Shown: positions 24,389-32,887 of the stretch, piece after piece
How positions within the stretch are numbered: position 1 is the first letter of the stretch
Layout of the letters: each line of letters begins with the position of its first letter
Assembly (NCBI RefSeq): GCF_005508865.1
Contig: NZ_SCOM01000005.1
Location: 186,001-250,000, forward strand
Reading direction: 5' to 3'
Length of the DNA: 64,000 nt
Origin: Pseudomonas sp. F(2018)
GTDB taxonomy: Bacteria > Pseudomonadota > Gammaproteobacteria > Pseudomonadales > Pseudomonadaceae
The notes under the pieces: model-generated
Database searches by the model: none
What the model was told of the DNA's origin: nothing
Seen by the model: only the letters and a program-made list of their open reading frames with translations
Program-made: the position numbers and the translations under genes

Positions 24389-25872
24389 CAGTGCTCCGGC
24401 GGGCCGGCCGGTTGTTCGGCGGGCTTGTCGGTGGGTGGGGGCAGCGGCTTCTGCGCGACCGTGGGGCCGGCGGTGACGATGACCAGCTTGTCGGTCGCCA
24501 GGTGCTTGGCCATGGCGGCCTTCACCTGCTCCACGCTCAGGCCCTGCACTTCGCTCATGAAGTCGTCGAGGTAGGTCAGCGGCAAGTCGTAGAAGCCCAT
24601 GCTGCCGAGCTGGCCGACGATGTCGGCGTTGCTCGCGGTGGTCAGCGGGAAGCTGCCGACCATCTCGCGCTTGGCTTCGTCCAGTTCCTTCTGGGTCGGG
24701 CCGTTGGCCAGGTAGTCGGCGAGGATGTCCTGCACCAGCTCGAGAGTGCCTTCGCTCAGCTCGGCGCGGGTCTGCAGGTTGATCATGAACGGGCCGCGCG
24801 CCTGCATGGCGCTGAAGCCCGAGTAGATGCCGTAGGTCAGGCCGCGCTTCTCGCGCACCTCTTCCATCAGACGGGTGCCGAAGCCACCGCCACCGAGGAT
24901 CTGGTTGCCCAGCATCAGCGCCGCGTAGTCCGGCTCGCGGCGGTCGACGCCGAGCTGGGCCAGCATCAGGTGGGTCTGGTTGGACGGGTACTCGATATGG
25001 CTGGGGCCGGCCTTGGGTTCCTCGGGCTGGGCGATGCGCGGCAGCGCCGGGCCCTTGGGCAGGGAGGCGGAGACCTTGGCCGCGATGGCCTCGGCCTCGG
25101 CACGGGAGAGGTCGCCGACCAGGGCGATCACCACGTTGCCGGCGGCGTAGGCCTTGGCATGGAAGGCACGCAGCTGCGCCACCGAGATGCCGGGGATCGA
25201 CTGCTCGTTGCCTTCGCTTGGGTGGGCATAGGGGTGGGTGCCGTACAGGCGCTCGAACAGTTGCAGGCCGGCCAGCTTGCCGGGGTTCTGCTTCTGGTAC
25301 TCGAAGCCGGCCAGCAGCTGGTTCTTGATCCGCGCCAGGGCGTCCTCGGGGAAGGTCGGCTGGCCGATGACCTGATCGAACAGGACCAGGGCCGGCTCGC
25401 GCTGCTCGGCGGCGCTGAGGCTGCGCAGGCTGGCGATGGCCATGTCGCGGTAGGCGCCGTTGCCGAACTCGGCACCCAGGCTCTCGAAGCCTTCGGCGAT
25501 GGCGGTGACGTCCTTGCCGGGCACGCCTTCGTTGAGCATGGCGTTGGTCAGGGCGGCCAGGCCGGGCACGCCGTCGTCGTGGCTGCTGCCGGCGGCGAAG
25601 GTCAGGCGCAGGTCGAACATCGGCAGCTGGCGCGCCTCGACGAACAGCACCTTGGCGCCCTCAGCGGTCTGCCATTGCTGGATATCCAGGGTGCGCTTGC
25701 TCGGCGCCTTGCCTTCCAGGGCGGCCAGCGACTCCAGGCCGGTGGATTGGGCGGGCGCTTCTGCCAGCGTCGGGGCCTGAGCGCTGCGGCTGGCGATATA
25801 GGTGAGCAGGCCGATCAGCAGGATCAGGCCGAGGCCGAGCAGGCCGTAACGGATGCCGTTGCGCTCGCTCAT
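24388..25872 (-). CDS. M16 peptidase family protein lacking HxxEH (non-catalytic subunit)
   Basis: This 494-residue protein starts at ATG 25872 with an N-terminal membrane anchor (YGLLGLGLILLIGLLTYIA). The M16 fold is recognisable from FDLRLTFAAGSSHDDGVPGL, the GGGGFGTRLMEEVREKRGL block near residue 350 and the C-terminal region. At the place of the zinc-binding HxxEH, however, the sequence reads GLAALTNAMLNEG, with no histidine pair or glutamate. It is therefore probably an inactive partner of the upstream catalytic M16 protein, as in two-subunit M16 peptidases. The start overlaps the stop of that gene by four bases. Confidence 0.9.
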   Translation of the reverse strand: MSERNGIRYGLLGLGLILLIGLLTYIASRSAQAPTLAEAPAQSTGLESLAALEGKAPSKRTLDIQQWQTAEGAKVLFVEARQLPMFDLRLTFAAGSSHDDGVPGLAALTNAMLNEGVPGKDVTAIAEGFESLGAEFGNGAYRDMAIASLRSLSAAEQREPALVLFDQVIGQPTFPEDALARIKNQLLAGFEYQKQNPGKLAGLQLFERLYGTHPYAHPSEGNEQSIPGISVAQLRAFHAKAYAAGNVVIALVGDLSRAEAEAIAAKVSASLPKGPALPRIAQPEEPKAGPSHIEYPSNQTHLMLAQLGVDRREPDYAALMLGNQILGGGGFGTRLMEEVREKRGLTYGIYSGFSAMQARGPFMINLQTRAELSEGTLELVQDILADYLANGPTQKELDEAKREMVGSFPLTTASNADIVGQLGSMGFYDLPLTYLDDFMSEVQGLSVEQVKAAMAKHLATDKLVIVTAGPTVAQKPLPPPTDKPAEQPAGPPEH

Positions 25873-27233
25873 GGCTGGGCTCCTTCTGCGGCTTTCTCGG
25901 GCAGGATGTGGGCGACCGACAGGCGCGACGGGGTGAAGTAAGTACGGGCGGCCTTCTGGATATCGGCCGGGGTCACCGCTTCGAGGGCGGCCAGGTCCTT
26001 GTCCATCAGCGTCCACGACAGGCCGACGGTTTCCAGCTGGCCGATGGTGGTGGCCTGGCTGGTGATCGAATCGCGCTCGTAGACCAGGCCGGCGATCACC
26101 TGGGCACGCACCCGGGCCAGCTCATCCGGGCTAGGTGGAGTGCGTTTGAGCTCGTCGAGCTGGGCCCACAGGCCGGCTTCGGTCTGCTCCAGCGAGACGC
26201 CCTTCTGCACGTTCGGCGTGGCGGAGAGCATGAACAGGCTGTCGCCGCGGGCGAAGGCGTCGTACCAGGCGGAGGCACCGGACACCAGCTCCTGGCCACG
26301 TTCCAGGCGCGACGGCAGGCGGGCGCTGTAGCCGCCGTCGAGCAGGGCGGAGAGCAGGCGCAGCGCATGGACTTCGCGGGCATCGGCGCTGGTGGCGATG
26401 CCGGGCACATTGAAGCCCATCAGCAGGCTCGGCAGCTGGGTCTTCACGTGCAGTTTGATGCGTCGCTCGCCCGGCTCGGCCAGCTCGCGTGGAGCCTTGG
26501 CCGGCGGTACGTCACGCCGCGGAATGGCACCGAAGTAGTGCTGGGCCAGGCCCTGTACCTCGTCTTTGGTTACGTCGCCGACCACCACCAGGGTGGCGTT
26601 GTTCGGCGCGTACCAGGCCTGGTACCAGTGGCGCAGCTCCTCGACGGTCATGCGGTCGAGGTCGGCCATCCAGCCGATGGTCGGGGTGTGGTAGCCGCTG
26701 GCCGGGTAGGCCATGGCCTTGAAGCGCTCGTAGGCCAGCGAGGTGGGTTTGTCGTCGGTGCGCAGGCGGCGCTCCTCCTTGATCACCTCGATCTCGCGGG
26801 CGAACTCGTCGGCCGGCAGCTTGAGGCTGGCCAGGCGGTCGGCCTCCAGCTCGAAGGCCACGGCCAGGCGGTCGCGCGACAGCACCTGGTAATAGGCGGT
26901 GTAGTCGTCACTGGTGAAGGCGTTCTCCTCGGCGCCTAGGTCACGCAGGATGCGCGAGGCCTCGCCGGGGCCGAGCTTGCGGCTGCCCTTGAACATCATG
27001 TGTTCGAGGGCGTGGGAAAGGCCGGTCTGGCCGGGCGTCTCATAACTGGAGCCGACCTTGTACCAGAGCTGGGAGACCACCACGGGGGCGCGGTGATCCT
27101 CGCGGACGATGACCTTGAGGCCGTTGTCCAACTGGAATTCGTGGGTCGCTTGGGGTTCGGCGGCGATTGCCGCCAGGGGCATGCAGAACGCGCTGAGGAG
27201 CAGGCCGGCGCAGCGGCGGGCGAGTCGTGTCAT
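25869..27233 (-). CDS. M16 zinc metallopeptidase, catalytic subunit
   Basis: The 454-residue protein starts at ATG 27233 with a Sec signal peptide (LLLSAFCMPLAAIAA). The zinc-binding inverse motif HxxEH is present as HALEHMMF near residue 77, with the distal glutamate in EIEVIKEERR. The GGYSARLPSRLERGQELV block belongs to the second half. It would act in the periplasm with its non-catalytic partner encoded immediately downstream. In Pseudomonas this pair lies next to rsmD and divergent from ftsY, as here. Its substrates are not known. Confidence 0.92.
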   Translation of the reverse strand: MTRLARRCAGLLLSAFCMPLAAIAAEPQATHEFQLDNGLKVIVREDHRAPVVVSQLWYKVGSSYETPGQTGLSHALEHMMFKGSRKLGPGEASRILRDLGAEENAFTSDDYTAYYQVLSRDRLAVAFELEADRLASLKLPADEFAREIEVIKEERRLRTDDKPTSLAYERFKAMAYPASGYHTPTIGWMADLDRMTVEELRHWYQAWYAPNNATLVVVGDVTKDEVQGLAQHYFGAIPRRDVPPAKAPRELAEPGERRIKLHVKTQLPSLLMGFNVPGIATSADAREVHALRLLSALLDGGYSARLPSRLERGQELVSGASAWYDAFARGDSLFMLSATPNVQKGVSLEQTEAGLWAQLDELKRTPPSPDELARVRAQVIAGLVYERDSITSQATTIGQLETVGLSWTLMDKDLAALEAVTPADIQKAARTYFTPSRLSVAHILPEKAAEGAQP

Positions 27234-27360
27234 AGGGGCTCTTGACCTGTCGGACGGCCCGGCCGGTCGTACCGCCGGCGGGCGAAGAGGTGCTAGGATA
27301 CCGCATCCTTTTCCGGGGCGGCGCGGCGATCCGTGCGGCTCCCCTGAGATCAAGCGACCC

Positions 27361-28788
27361 ATGTTTGGTTCCCAAGACGACAAGCCATCGCCGGAGCAAC
27401 CCGGCGAGAAGAAATCCCTGTTTGGCTGGCTGCGCAAGAAGCCGGAAGCTCCGGGGGCGGCCGAGCAGCCTCAACCCGCGCCAGCGGTCGAACCGAGCAG
27501 CGCGCCGGCGGAGCCCGAGGCTGCCGTAAGCCCTGCGCCAGTGACTGCGACCAGCGCTGAGCCCGCTGTGGTGACGCCCGCCGCAGCGCCGGTTGTCGAG
27601 CCCGTACCCGAGCCCGTTGCCGCCGCGCCTGAGCCGGTGCCCGCGCCGGTGGTGGTGCAGCCGCCGATCGAGCACCTGCCCGTGGTCGAGGCCGCGCCGC
27701 TGGCCGAAGAGCCCAAGCCGGCTTTCTCGCGCTTCCGCATTAATGCCGGCAGCGAAGTCACCCATCCGGTCCACGAAGCGCCCGTCGAACCCGCGCCGCA
27801 ACCCGAGCCGGTTGCCGCGCCCGCGGTGGTCGAACAGAGCAAGCCCGGCGACAACCAGGGCGGCTGGTTCGCCCGCCTCAAGCAGGGCCTGTCCAAGACC
27901 AGCGCCAGCCTGGGCGAGGGCATGGCCAGCCTGTTCCTCGGCAAGAAAGCCATCGACGACGACCTGCTCGACGAGCTGGAAACCCGCCTGCTGATGGCCG
28001 ACGTCGGCGTCGAGGCCACCAGTACCATCATCGGCAGCCTGACCAAGCGCGTGGCGCGCAAGGAGCTGGCCGACAGCGGCGCGCTGTACAAGGCGTTGCA
28101 GGAAGAGCTGGGCGGCCTGCTCAAGCCGGTCGAGCAGCCGCTGGTCATCAACGCCGAGAAGCAGCCCTACGTGATCCTGGTGGTCGGCGTGAACGGCGTC
28201 GGCAAGACCACCACCATCGGCAAGCTGGCCAAGAAGCTGCAGGGCGAGGGCAAGAAGGTCATGCTCGCCGCCGGCGACACTTTCCGCGCTGCGGCCGTCG
28301 AGCAGCTGCAGGTGTGGGGCGAGCGCAACAGCATCGCGGTGATCGCCCAGCACACCGGCGCCGACTCCGCCTCGGTGATCTTCGATGCGGTGCAGGCCGC
28401 CAAGGCCCGTGGCGTCGACGTGCTGATCGCCGATACGGCCGGTCGCCTGCACACCAAGGACAACCTGATGGAGGAACTGAAGAAGGTCCGTCGGGTCATT
28501 GGCAAGCTGGATGAGACCGCGCCCCACGAAGTGCTGCTGGTGCTGGACGCCGGCACCGGGCAGAACGCGATCAACCAGACCAAGCAGTTCAACCAGGCCG
28601 TGACCCTCACCGGGCTGGCGCTGACCAAGCTGGATGGCACCGCCAAGGGCGGGGTGATCTTCGCCCTGGCCAAGCAGTTTGGCCTGCCGATCCGCTACAT
28701 CGGCGTCGGCGAGGGCATCGACGATCTGCGCACCTTCGTCGCCGAGGACTTCGTCCAGGCACTCTTTGCTGAGAAGGAACAGGGATGA
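27361..28788 (+). CDS. ftsY: Signal recognition particle receptor FtsY
   Basis: The 475-residue protein starts at ATG 27361. The first ~170 residues are an acidic, proline/alanine-rich A domain that binds membrane and translocon. The NG domain follows: a helical N part (LFLGKKAIDDDLLDELETRL), the P-loop GVNGVGKTTTIGKLA near residue 275, DTAGR near 358 and TKLDGTAKGG near 421. As SRP receptor it delivers ribosome-nascent chains to SecYEG. It overlaps ftsE by four bases (ATGA), forming the classic ftsYEX operon that runs ahead of rpoH. Confidence 0.97.
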   Translation: MFGSQDDKPSPEQPGEKKSLFGWLRKKPEAPGAAEQPQPAPAVEPSSAPAEPEAAVSPAPVTATSAEPAVVTPAAAPVVEPVPEPVAAAPEPVPAPVVVQPPIEHLPVVEAAPLAEEPKPAFSRFRINAGSEVTHPVHEAPVEPAPQPEPVAAPAVVEQSKPGDNQGGWFARLKQGLSKTSASLGEGMASLFLGKKAIDDDLLDELETRLLMADVGVEATSTIIGSLTKRVARKELADSGALYKALQEELGGLLKPVEQPLVINAEKQPYVILVVGVNGVGKTTTIGKLAKKLQGEGKKVMLAAGDTFRAAAVEQLQVWGERNSIAVIAQHTGADSASVIFDAVQAAKARGVDVLIADTAGRLHTKDNLMEELKKVRRVIGKLDETAPHEVLLVLDAGTGQNAINQTKQFNQAVTLTGLALTKLDGTAKGGVIFALAKQFGLPIRYIGVGEGIDDLRTFVAEDFVQALFAEKEQG

Positions 28789-29453
28789 TTCGATTCGAGC
28801 AGGTCGGCAAGCGGTATCCCAACGGCCATGTCGGGTTGCATGAACTGAGTTTCCACGTGCGCCGCGGCGAGTTCCTCTTCGTCACCGGCCACTCCGGCGC
28901 GGGCAAGTCCACCCTGCTGCGCCTGCTGCTGGCGATGGAGCGGCCGACCACCGGCAAGCTGCTGCTGGCGGGGCAGGACCTGGCGCAGATCACCACCGCG
29001 CAGATTCCCTTCCTGCGCCGGCAGATCGGCGTGGTGTTCCAGAACCACCAGCTGCTGTTCGATCGCTCGGTGTTCGACAACGTCGCCCTGCCGCTGCAGA
29101 TCCTCGGCCTGTCCAAGCCGGACATCGCCAAGCGGGTCAATGCCGCCCTGGAGCGTGTGTCGCTGTCGGACAAGGTCGAGCAGTTCCCGGCCGACCTGTC
29201 CACTGGCCAGCAGCAGCGCGTCGGCATTGCCCGTGCCGTGGTGCATCGCCCGGCCCTGCTGCTGGCGGACGAACCCACCGGTAACCTCGACCCGCGCCTG
29301 GCCGCCGAGATCATGGGTGTGTTCGAAGACATCAACCGCCTCGGCACCACAGTGCTGATCGCCAGCCACGACCTGGCCCTGATCGCGCGCATGCGCCACC
29401 GCATGCTTACCCTGCAACGCGGCCGACTGATCGGCGACGGGGAGGCCGGTTGA
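28785..29453 (+). CDS. ftsE: Cell division ATP-binding protein FtsE
   Basis: This 222-residue ABC ATPase has Walker A GHSGAGKST at residues ~36-44, signature LSTGQQQRVGIARA near 140 (STGQQ rather than SGGQQ), Walker B LLLADEPTGNLD near 160 and a switch histidine in ASHDLALI. With FtsX it forms a type VII mechanotransmitting ABC complex that activates septal peptidoglycan amidases through EnvC. It is translationally coupled to ftsY and ftsX. Confidence 0.96.
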   Translation: MIRFEQVGKRYPNGHVGLHELSFHVRRGEFLFVTGHSGAGKSTLLRLLLAMERPTTGKLLLAGQDLAQITTAQIPFLRRQIGVVFQNHQLLFDRSVFDNVALPLQILGLSKPDIAKRVNAALERVSLSDKVEQFPADLSTGQQQRVGIARAVVHRPALLLADEPTGNLDPRLAAEIMGVFEDINRLGTTVLIASHDLALIARMRHRMLTLQRGRLIGDGEAG

Positions 29454-30463
29454 TGAGCGACAAGCAACGCAATATCAAGGCCGCCGAGCGCGTCGGCGCC
29501 GTGCAGAGCAAGGCCGACAAGCCGATCAAGCAGGGCCCGGACTTCTCCACGCTGTTCGCCGCCTGGGTCGAGAGCCACCGCGCCAGCCTGGTCGACAGCC
29601 TCGGCCGCCTGGTCGGCCAGCCGATCGGCAGCTTCTTCACCTGCCTGGTGATGGCCGTGGCGCTGTCGCTGCCCATGGGCCTGGCCCTGCTGCTGGACAA
29701 TGTCGAGCGCCTCGGCGGTTCCTGGCAGCAGGCCGCGCAGATTTCCCTGTACCTCAAGCAGGAGGCCGGTGACGACGCCGGCCTGCAGCTGCGCGAGGAG
29801 ATCGCGGCCATGGCCGACGTGGCCGAGGCCGAGTTCATCGGCCGCGAGGCCGGCCTGGCCGCGTTCGAAGAACAGTCGGGCCTCGGTCAGGCCCTGCGCG
29901 AGCTGCCGGACAACCCGCTGCCCGCCGTGGTGGTGGTGACTCCGCACGAGATCGACAAGGCCGCGCTGGAGGCCCTGCGCCAGCGCCTGGCCGAGCTGCC
30001 CGGCGTCGACCAGGCGCAGCTCGACCTGCAGTGGGTGGAGCGCCTCACCGCCATCCTCGGCCTCGGCGACCGCTTCGTCTTCGGCCTGACCCTGCTGCTG
30101 GTGATGGCGCTGCTGCTGGTGATCGGCAACACCATTCGCCTGCATATCGAGAACCGCCGCAGCGAGATCGAGGTGATCAAGCTGGTCGGCGGTACCGATG
30201 GCTACGTGCGTCGGCCCTTCCTCTATATGGGGGCGCTGTATGGCCTGGGCGCCGGTCTGCTGGCCTGGGGCCTGCTGGCCTTCGGCCTGGACTGGCTGAA
30301 CGAGGCAGTGGTACGCCTGGCGGGGCTCTACGGCAGCGATTTCGCCCTGGGTGGCGTGCCGGCAGCCGATGGTCTTTCGCTACTGTTGGGCGCGGTTTTC
30401 CTCGGCTATATTGGCGCCTGGCTGGCGGTAGCCCGTCACTTGAGCGAGCTCGCGCCGCGCTAG
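29453..30463 (+). CDS. ftsX: Cell division protein FtsX
   Basis: The 336-residue protein starts at ATG 29453, with GGAGG eight bases before it and a one-base overlap with the ftsE stop. A cytoplasmic N-terminal tail of about 55 residues precedes the first membrane helix (FFTCLVMAVALSLPMGLALLL). A periplasmic domain follows to about residue 195, then three more helices. The four-helix layout is that of FtsX, the membrane half of FtsEX, which controls cell-wall hydrolases at the septum. The longer N-terminal tail is common in Proteobacteria. Confidence 0.95.
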   Translation: MSDKQRNIKAAERVGAVQSKADKPIKQGPDFSTLFAAWVESHRASLVDSLGRLVGQPIGSFFTCLVMAVALSLPMGLALLLDNVERLGGSWQQAAQISLYLKQEAGDDAGLQLREEIAAMADVAEAEFIGREAGLAAFEEQSGLGQALRELPDNPLPAVVVVTPHEIDKAALEALRQRLAELPGVDQAQLDLQWVERLTAILGLGDRFVFGLTLLLVMALLLVIGNTIRLHIENRRSEIEVIKLVGGTDGYVRRPFLYMGALYGLGAGLLAWGLLAFGLDWLNEAVVRLAGLYGSDFALGGVPAADGLSLLLGAVFLGYIGAWLAVARHLSELAPR

Positions 30464-30504
30464 CAATTTATTGATTTTTGATCATTTTCTGAGCAACTGT
30501 AAGG

Positions 30505-30532
30505 GAACTTTTCCACTGGTTCCCACCTCAGA
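30505..30532 (+). promoter_or_regulatory. AlgU/sigmaE-type promoter for rpoH
   Basis: GAACTT (30505-30510), a 17-base spacer and TCAGA (30528-30532) closely match the AlgU consensus GAACTT-N16/17-TCTGA. The element lies about 50 bases before the rpoH start. AlgU control of rpoH is established in P. aeruginosa, so the assignment is well grounded. A TAGACT a few bases further on may be part of a second promoter. Confidence 0.75.
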
Positions 30533-30579
30533 AAGGGCAGTGCTAGACTGCACCCCGCTTTGCAATACCGGAGGTTTTG

Positions 30580-31434
30580 ATGACCACTTCCCTGCAACCT
30601 GTTCATGCCCTAGTTCCAGGCGCCAACCTGGAGGCATACGTGCATGCGGTGAACAGCATTCCGCTGTTGACCCCCGAGCAGGAGCGCGAGCTGGCCGAGA
30701 GTCTCTACTACGAGCAAGATCTGGAAGCCGCGCGCCAGATGGTTCTGGCCCACCTGCGCTTCGTCGTGCATATCGCCCGCAGCTACGCCGGCTATGGCCT
30801 GTCCCAGGCCGACCTGATCCAGGAAGGCAACGTCGGCCTGATGAAGGCGGTCAAGCGCTTCAACCCGGAAATGGGCGTGCGCCTGGTGTCCTTCGCCGTG
30901 CACTGGGTCAAGGCCGAGATCCACGAGTTCATCCTGCGCAACTGGCGCATCGTCAAGGTCGCCACCACCAAGGCCCAGCGCAAGCTGTTCTTCAACCTGC
31001 GCAGCCAGAAGAAGCGTCTGGCCTGGCTGAGCAACGACGAAGTGCATGCCGTGGCCGAGAGCCTGGGCGTGGAGCCGCGCGAAGTCCGCGAGATGGAGAG
31101 CCGCCTGTCCGGACAGGACATGGCCTTCGACCCGGCCGCGGAAGACGACGACGAGAGCGCGTTCAAGTCGCCGGCCAACTACCTGGAAGACCATCGCTAC
31201 GACCCGGCCATGCAGCTCGAGGATGCCGACTGGAGCGACAGTTCCAGCGCCAGCCTGCATGAAGCGCTGGAAGGCCTGGACGAGCGCAGCCGCGACATCC
31301 TCTACCAGCGCTGGCTGGCCGAGGAGAAGGCGACCCTGCACGACCTGGCCGCCAAGTACAACGTCTCCGCCGAGCGCATTCGCCAGTTGGAGAAGAACGC
31401 CATGAATAAGCTGAAAGGCTCGATCCAGGCGTAA
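30580..31434 (+). CDS. rpoH: RNA polymerase heat-shock sigma factor RpoH (sigma32)
   Basis: The 284-residue sigma factor starts at ATG 30580 with a strong GGAGGT site. Region 2 contains DLIQEGNVGLMKAVKRF, and the RpoH box QRKLFFNLR lies around residues 130-138, diagnostic of sigma32 and involved in FtsH/DnaK control. Region 4 has the helix-turn-helix LHDLAAKYNVSAERIRQLE near the C-terminus. It directs transcription of chaperones and proteases. It follows ftsX in the usual order but has its own promoter and an intrinsic terminator. Confidence 0.98.
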   Translation: MTTSLQPVHALVPGANLEAYVHAVNSIPLLTPEQERELAESLYYEQDLEAARQMVLAHLRFVVHIARSYAGYGLSQADLIQEGNVGLMKAVKRFNPEMGVRLVSFAVHWVKAEIHEFILRNWRIVKVATTKAQRKLFFNLRSQKKRLAWLSNDEVHAVAESLGVEPREVREMESRLSGQDMAFDPAAEDDDESAFKSPANYLEDHRYDPAMQLEDADWSDSSSASLHEALEGLDERSRDILYQRWLAEEKATLHDLAAKYNVSAERIRQLEKNAMNKLKGSIQA

Positions 31435-31448
31435 GCAGCACCACCCCG

Positions 31449-31476
31449 AAAAGCCGCACCCAGGTGCGGCTTTTTT
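31449..31476 (+). terminator. Rho-independent terminator of rpoH
   Basis: AAAAGCCGCACC and GGTGCGGCTTTTTT form a textbook GC stem followed by six thymidines, 15 bases after the rpoH stop. Confidence 0.92.
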
Positions 31477-31493
31477 CTGCCCGGAGCATTGCC

Positions 31494-32096
31494 ATGAAGC
31501 GTCGTCCGCCCGCCCTGCTGTTCACCGTCGTGGCCCTGGCCAGCTGCCTGCTCGGCTACTGGTGGCTGGTGCCGCGCGAGGACAAGGCGGAGCCGCTGCC
31601 CTGGCTCGGCGAGTGGCAGGCCGAGGTGCTGCAGCCGCTGGCCGAGGACAGCCTGACCCTCAGCCAGCTCGATGATCGCCTGCCCAAGGCCGAGCTGTGG
31701 CTGCAGCCGCGCCTGGATGGCCCGCGCCTGCTGCTGCGCGACGCGCAGGCCCTGGAGTCGGGCGCCTGGGCGCTGGAGGCGGAACTGGCGCTCACCGCCG
31801 CCCAGCGCGACAGCCTGGCTACCGCCAGCGGCGTGAAGCCCAACGATGCGGAGCAGCCGCAGTCGGCGCAGATGCGCGAGCAGCTGGCCGGGCAGCGCAT
31901 CGAGGCGCTCAACCTGCAGCCGCAGCAGGCCATCTCCGCCGCCACGCTCAGTGCTAGCCTGGGCGCGCCGCGCCTGCGCCTGCAGCTGCCGGAGGGCGAG
32001 GCCTGGATCTATCCGCAGCTGGGCCTGACCGCCCACCTCAAGGACGAGCGCCTGCAACTGCTGCGCGTGGTGCCGCGCCGCCTGCTCAGTCACTGA
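31494..32096 (+). CDS. Conserved hypothetical membrane-anchored protein
   Basis: This 200-residue protein starts at ATG 31494, with GGAG eight bases upstream. The first ~25 residues form a single hydrophobic anchor or uncleaved signal (LLFTVVALASCLLGYWWLV). A soluble leucine/alanine/glutamine-rich domain follows, with no cysteine after the anchor and no recognisable motif. It occupies the position of the conserved hypothetical found between rpoH and mtgA in Pseudomonas. The likely location is periplasmic; the function is unknown. Confidence 0.78.
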   Translation: MKRRPPALLFTVVALASCLLGYWWLVPREDKAEPLPWLGEWQAEVLQPLAEDSLTLSQLDDRLPKAELWLQPRLDGPRLLLRDAQALESGAWALEAELALTAAQRDSLATASGVKPNDAEQPQSAQMREQLAGQRIEALNLQPQQAISAATLSASLGAPRLRLQLPEGEAWIYPQLGLTAHLKDERLQLLRVVPRRLLSH

Positions 32097-32188
32097 CGCC
32101 TGCGGCCGCCGTTTCTGGCGCTTGAGGTTTTGGCGGGGAGCGGGGTTTGCCGGCAGGATCGGGGCTCGTCTCGAACAGGGAGTCTCGT

Positions 32189-32887
32189 ATGACCACCTTC
32201 CAGCGCCGCTGCTTTGCCGCCGCCCTCTGCCTGGGCCTGCTCTATCTGCTGCTGTTGCCGCTCAAGCCCTATCCGCTGGGCTGGCTGCTCAAGCCGCTGC
32301 CCATGCTGCTGTTCGCCGTGCTGGCCTGGCGTGCATACCCCGGTGCGGTCGGGCGCTGGCTGGCGCTGGGTTATGGCGCGGCGGCGGCAGGGGATCTCTT
32401 CCTCGATTTCGGTGATCGCGACGGCCTGTTCATTCAGGCGCTGCTGGCCTTCCTGGTCAACCAGCTGGCCTTCATCGTCGCGTTCGGCCTGCTCGGGCGT
32501 GGTCAGCCATGGCACTGGCGGCGCTCGGTGCCGGTCGTGCTCTATGCGGCAGCGATGTCGGCCTGGATGCTGCCGGCGGCCGGTGCCCTGCAGATTCCGG
32601 TGGCGATCTATCTGAGCTGCCTGCTGGCCATGGCGATCCTGGCCGGACGCGTGGAGGCCAGGCCGGGGCCGCTGTGGCTGGGGGCGATGCTGTTCGTGGT
32701 GGCGGATTCGCTGATCGGGGTGAACAAGTTCGTTCAGCCGTTCCCCCATGCGGTGCTGGTGATCGTGACCTGCTATTTCAGCGGCCAGGCCCTGATCGCC
32801 TGGGGCTTGCTGCGACTCAGAGCTTCGGCAGCCACTGCGGCCACCACTGCGCCAGCGACAGCGACAGAGGCGCCGACAGCTGGTTGA
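32189..32887 (+). CDS. YhhN/TMEM86 family membrane protein (lysoplasmalogenase-like)
   Basis: The 232-residue protein starts at ATG 32189. Eight or so short hydrophobic segments span residues ~8-205. Two conserved acidic motifs, AGDLFLDF near residue 70 and VADSLIGVNKF near 170, identify the YhhN family. Animal members (TMEM86) hydrolyse lysoplasmalogen vinyl ethers; bacterial function is only inferred. The last ~20 residues are a low-complexity Ala/Thr tail (ASAATAATTAPATATEA). That tail is encoded entirely within the 71-base overlap with the opposing mtgA 3' end. Confidence 0.82.
   Translation: MTTFQRRCFAAALCLGLLYLLLLPLKPYPLGWLLKPLPMLLFAVLAWRAYPGAVGRWLALGYGAAAAGDLFLDFGDRDGLFIQALLAFLVNQLAFIVAFGLLGRGQPWHWRRSVPVVLYAAAMSAWMLPAAGALQIPVAIYLSCLLAMAILAGRVEARPGPLWLGAMLFVVADSLIGVNKFVQPFPHAVLVIVTCYFSGQALIAWGLLRLRASAATAATTAPATATEAPTAG

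Noticed and set aside
25869..25872. Frameshift or pseudogene suspicion at the M16 pair
   Set aside because: The four-base overlap is an ordinary ATGA stop/start coupling, and both frames are intact.
27361..27870. Tandem repeat in the proline/alanine-rich N-terminus of ftsY
   Set aside because: It is a normal low-complexity A domain; there is no regular repeat unit.
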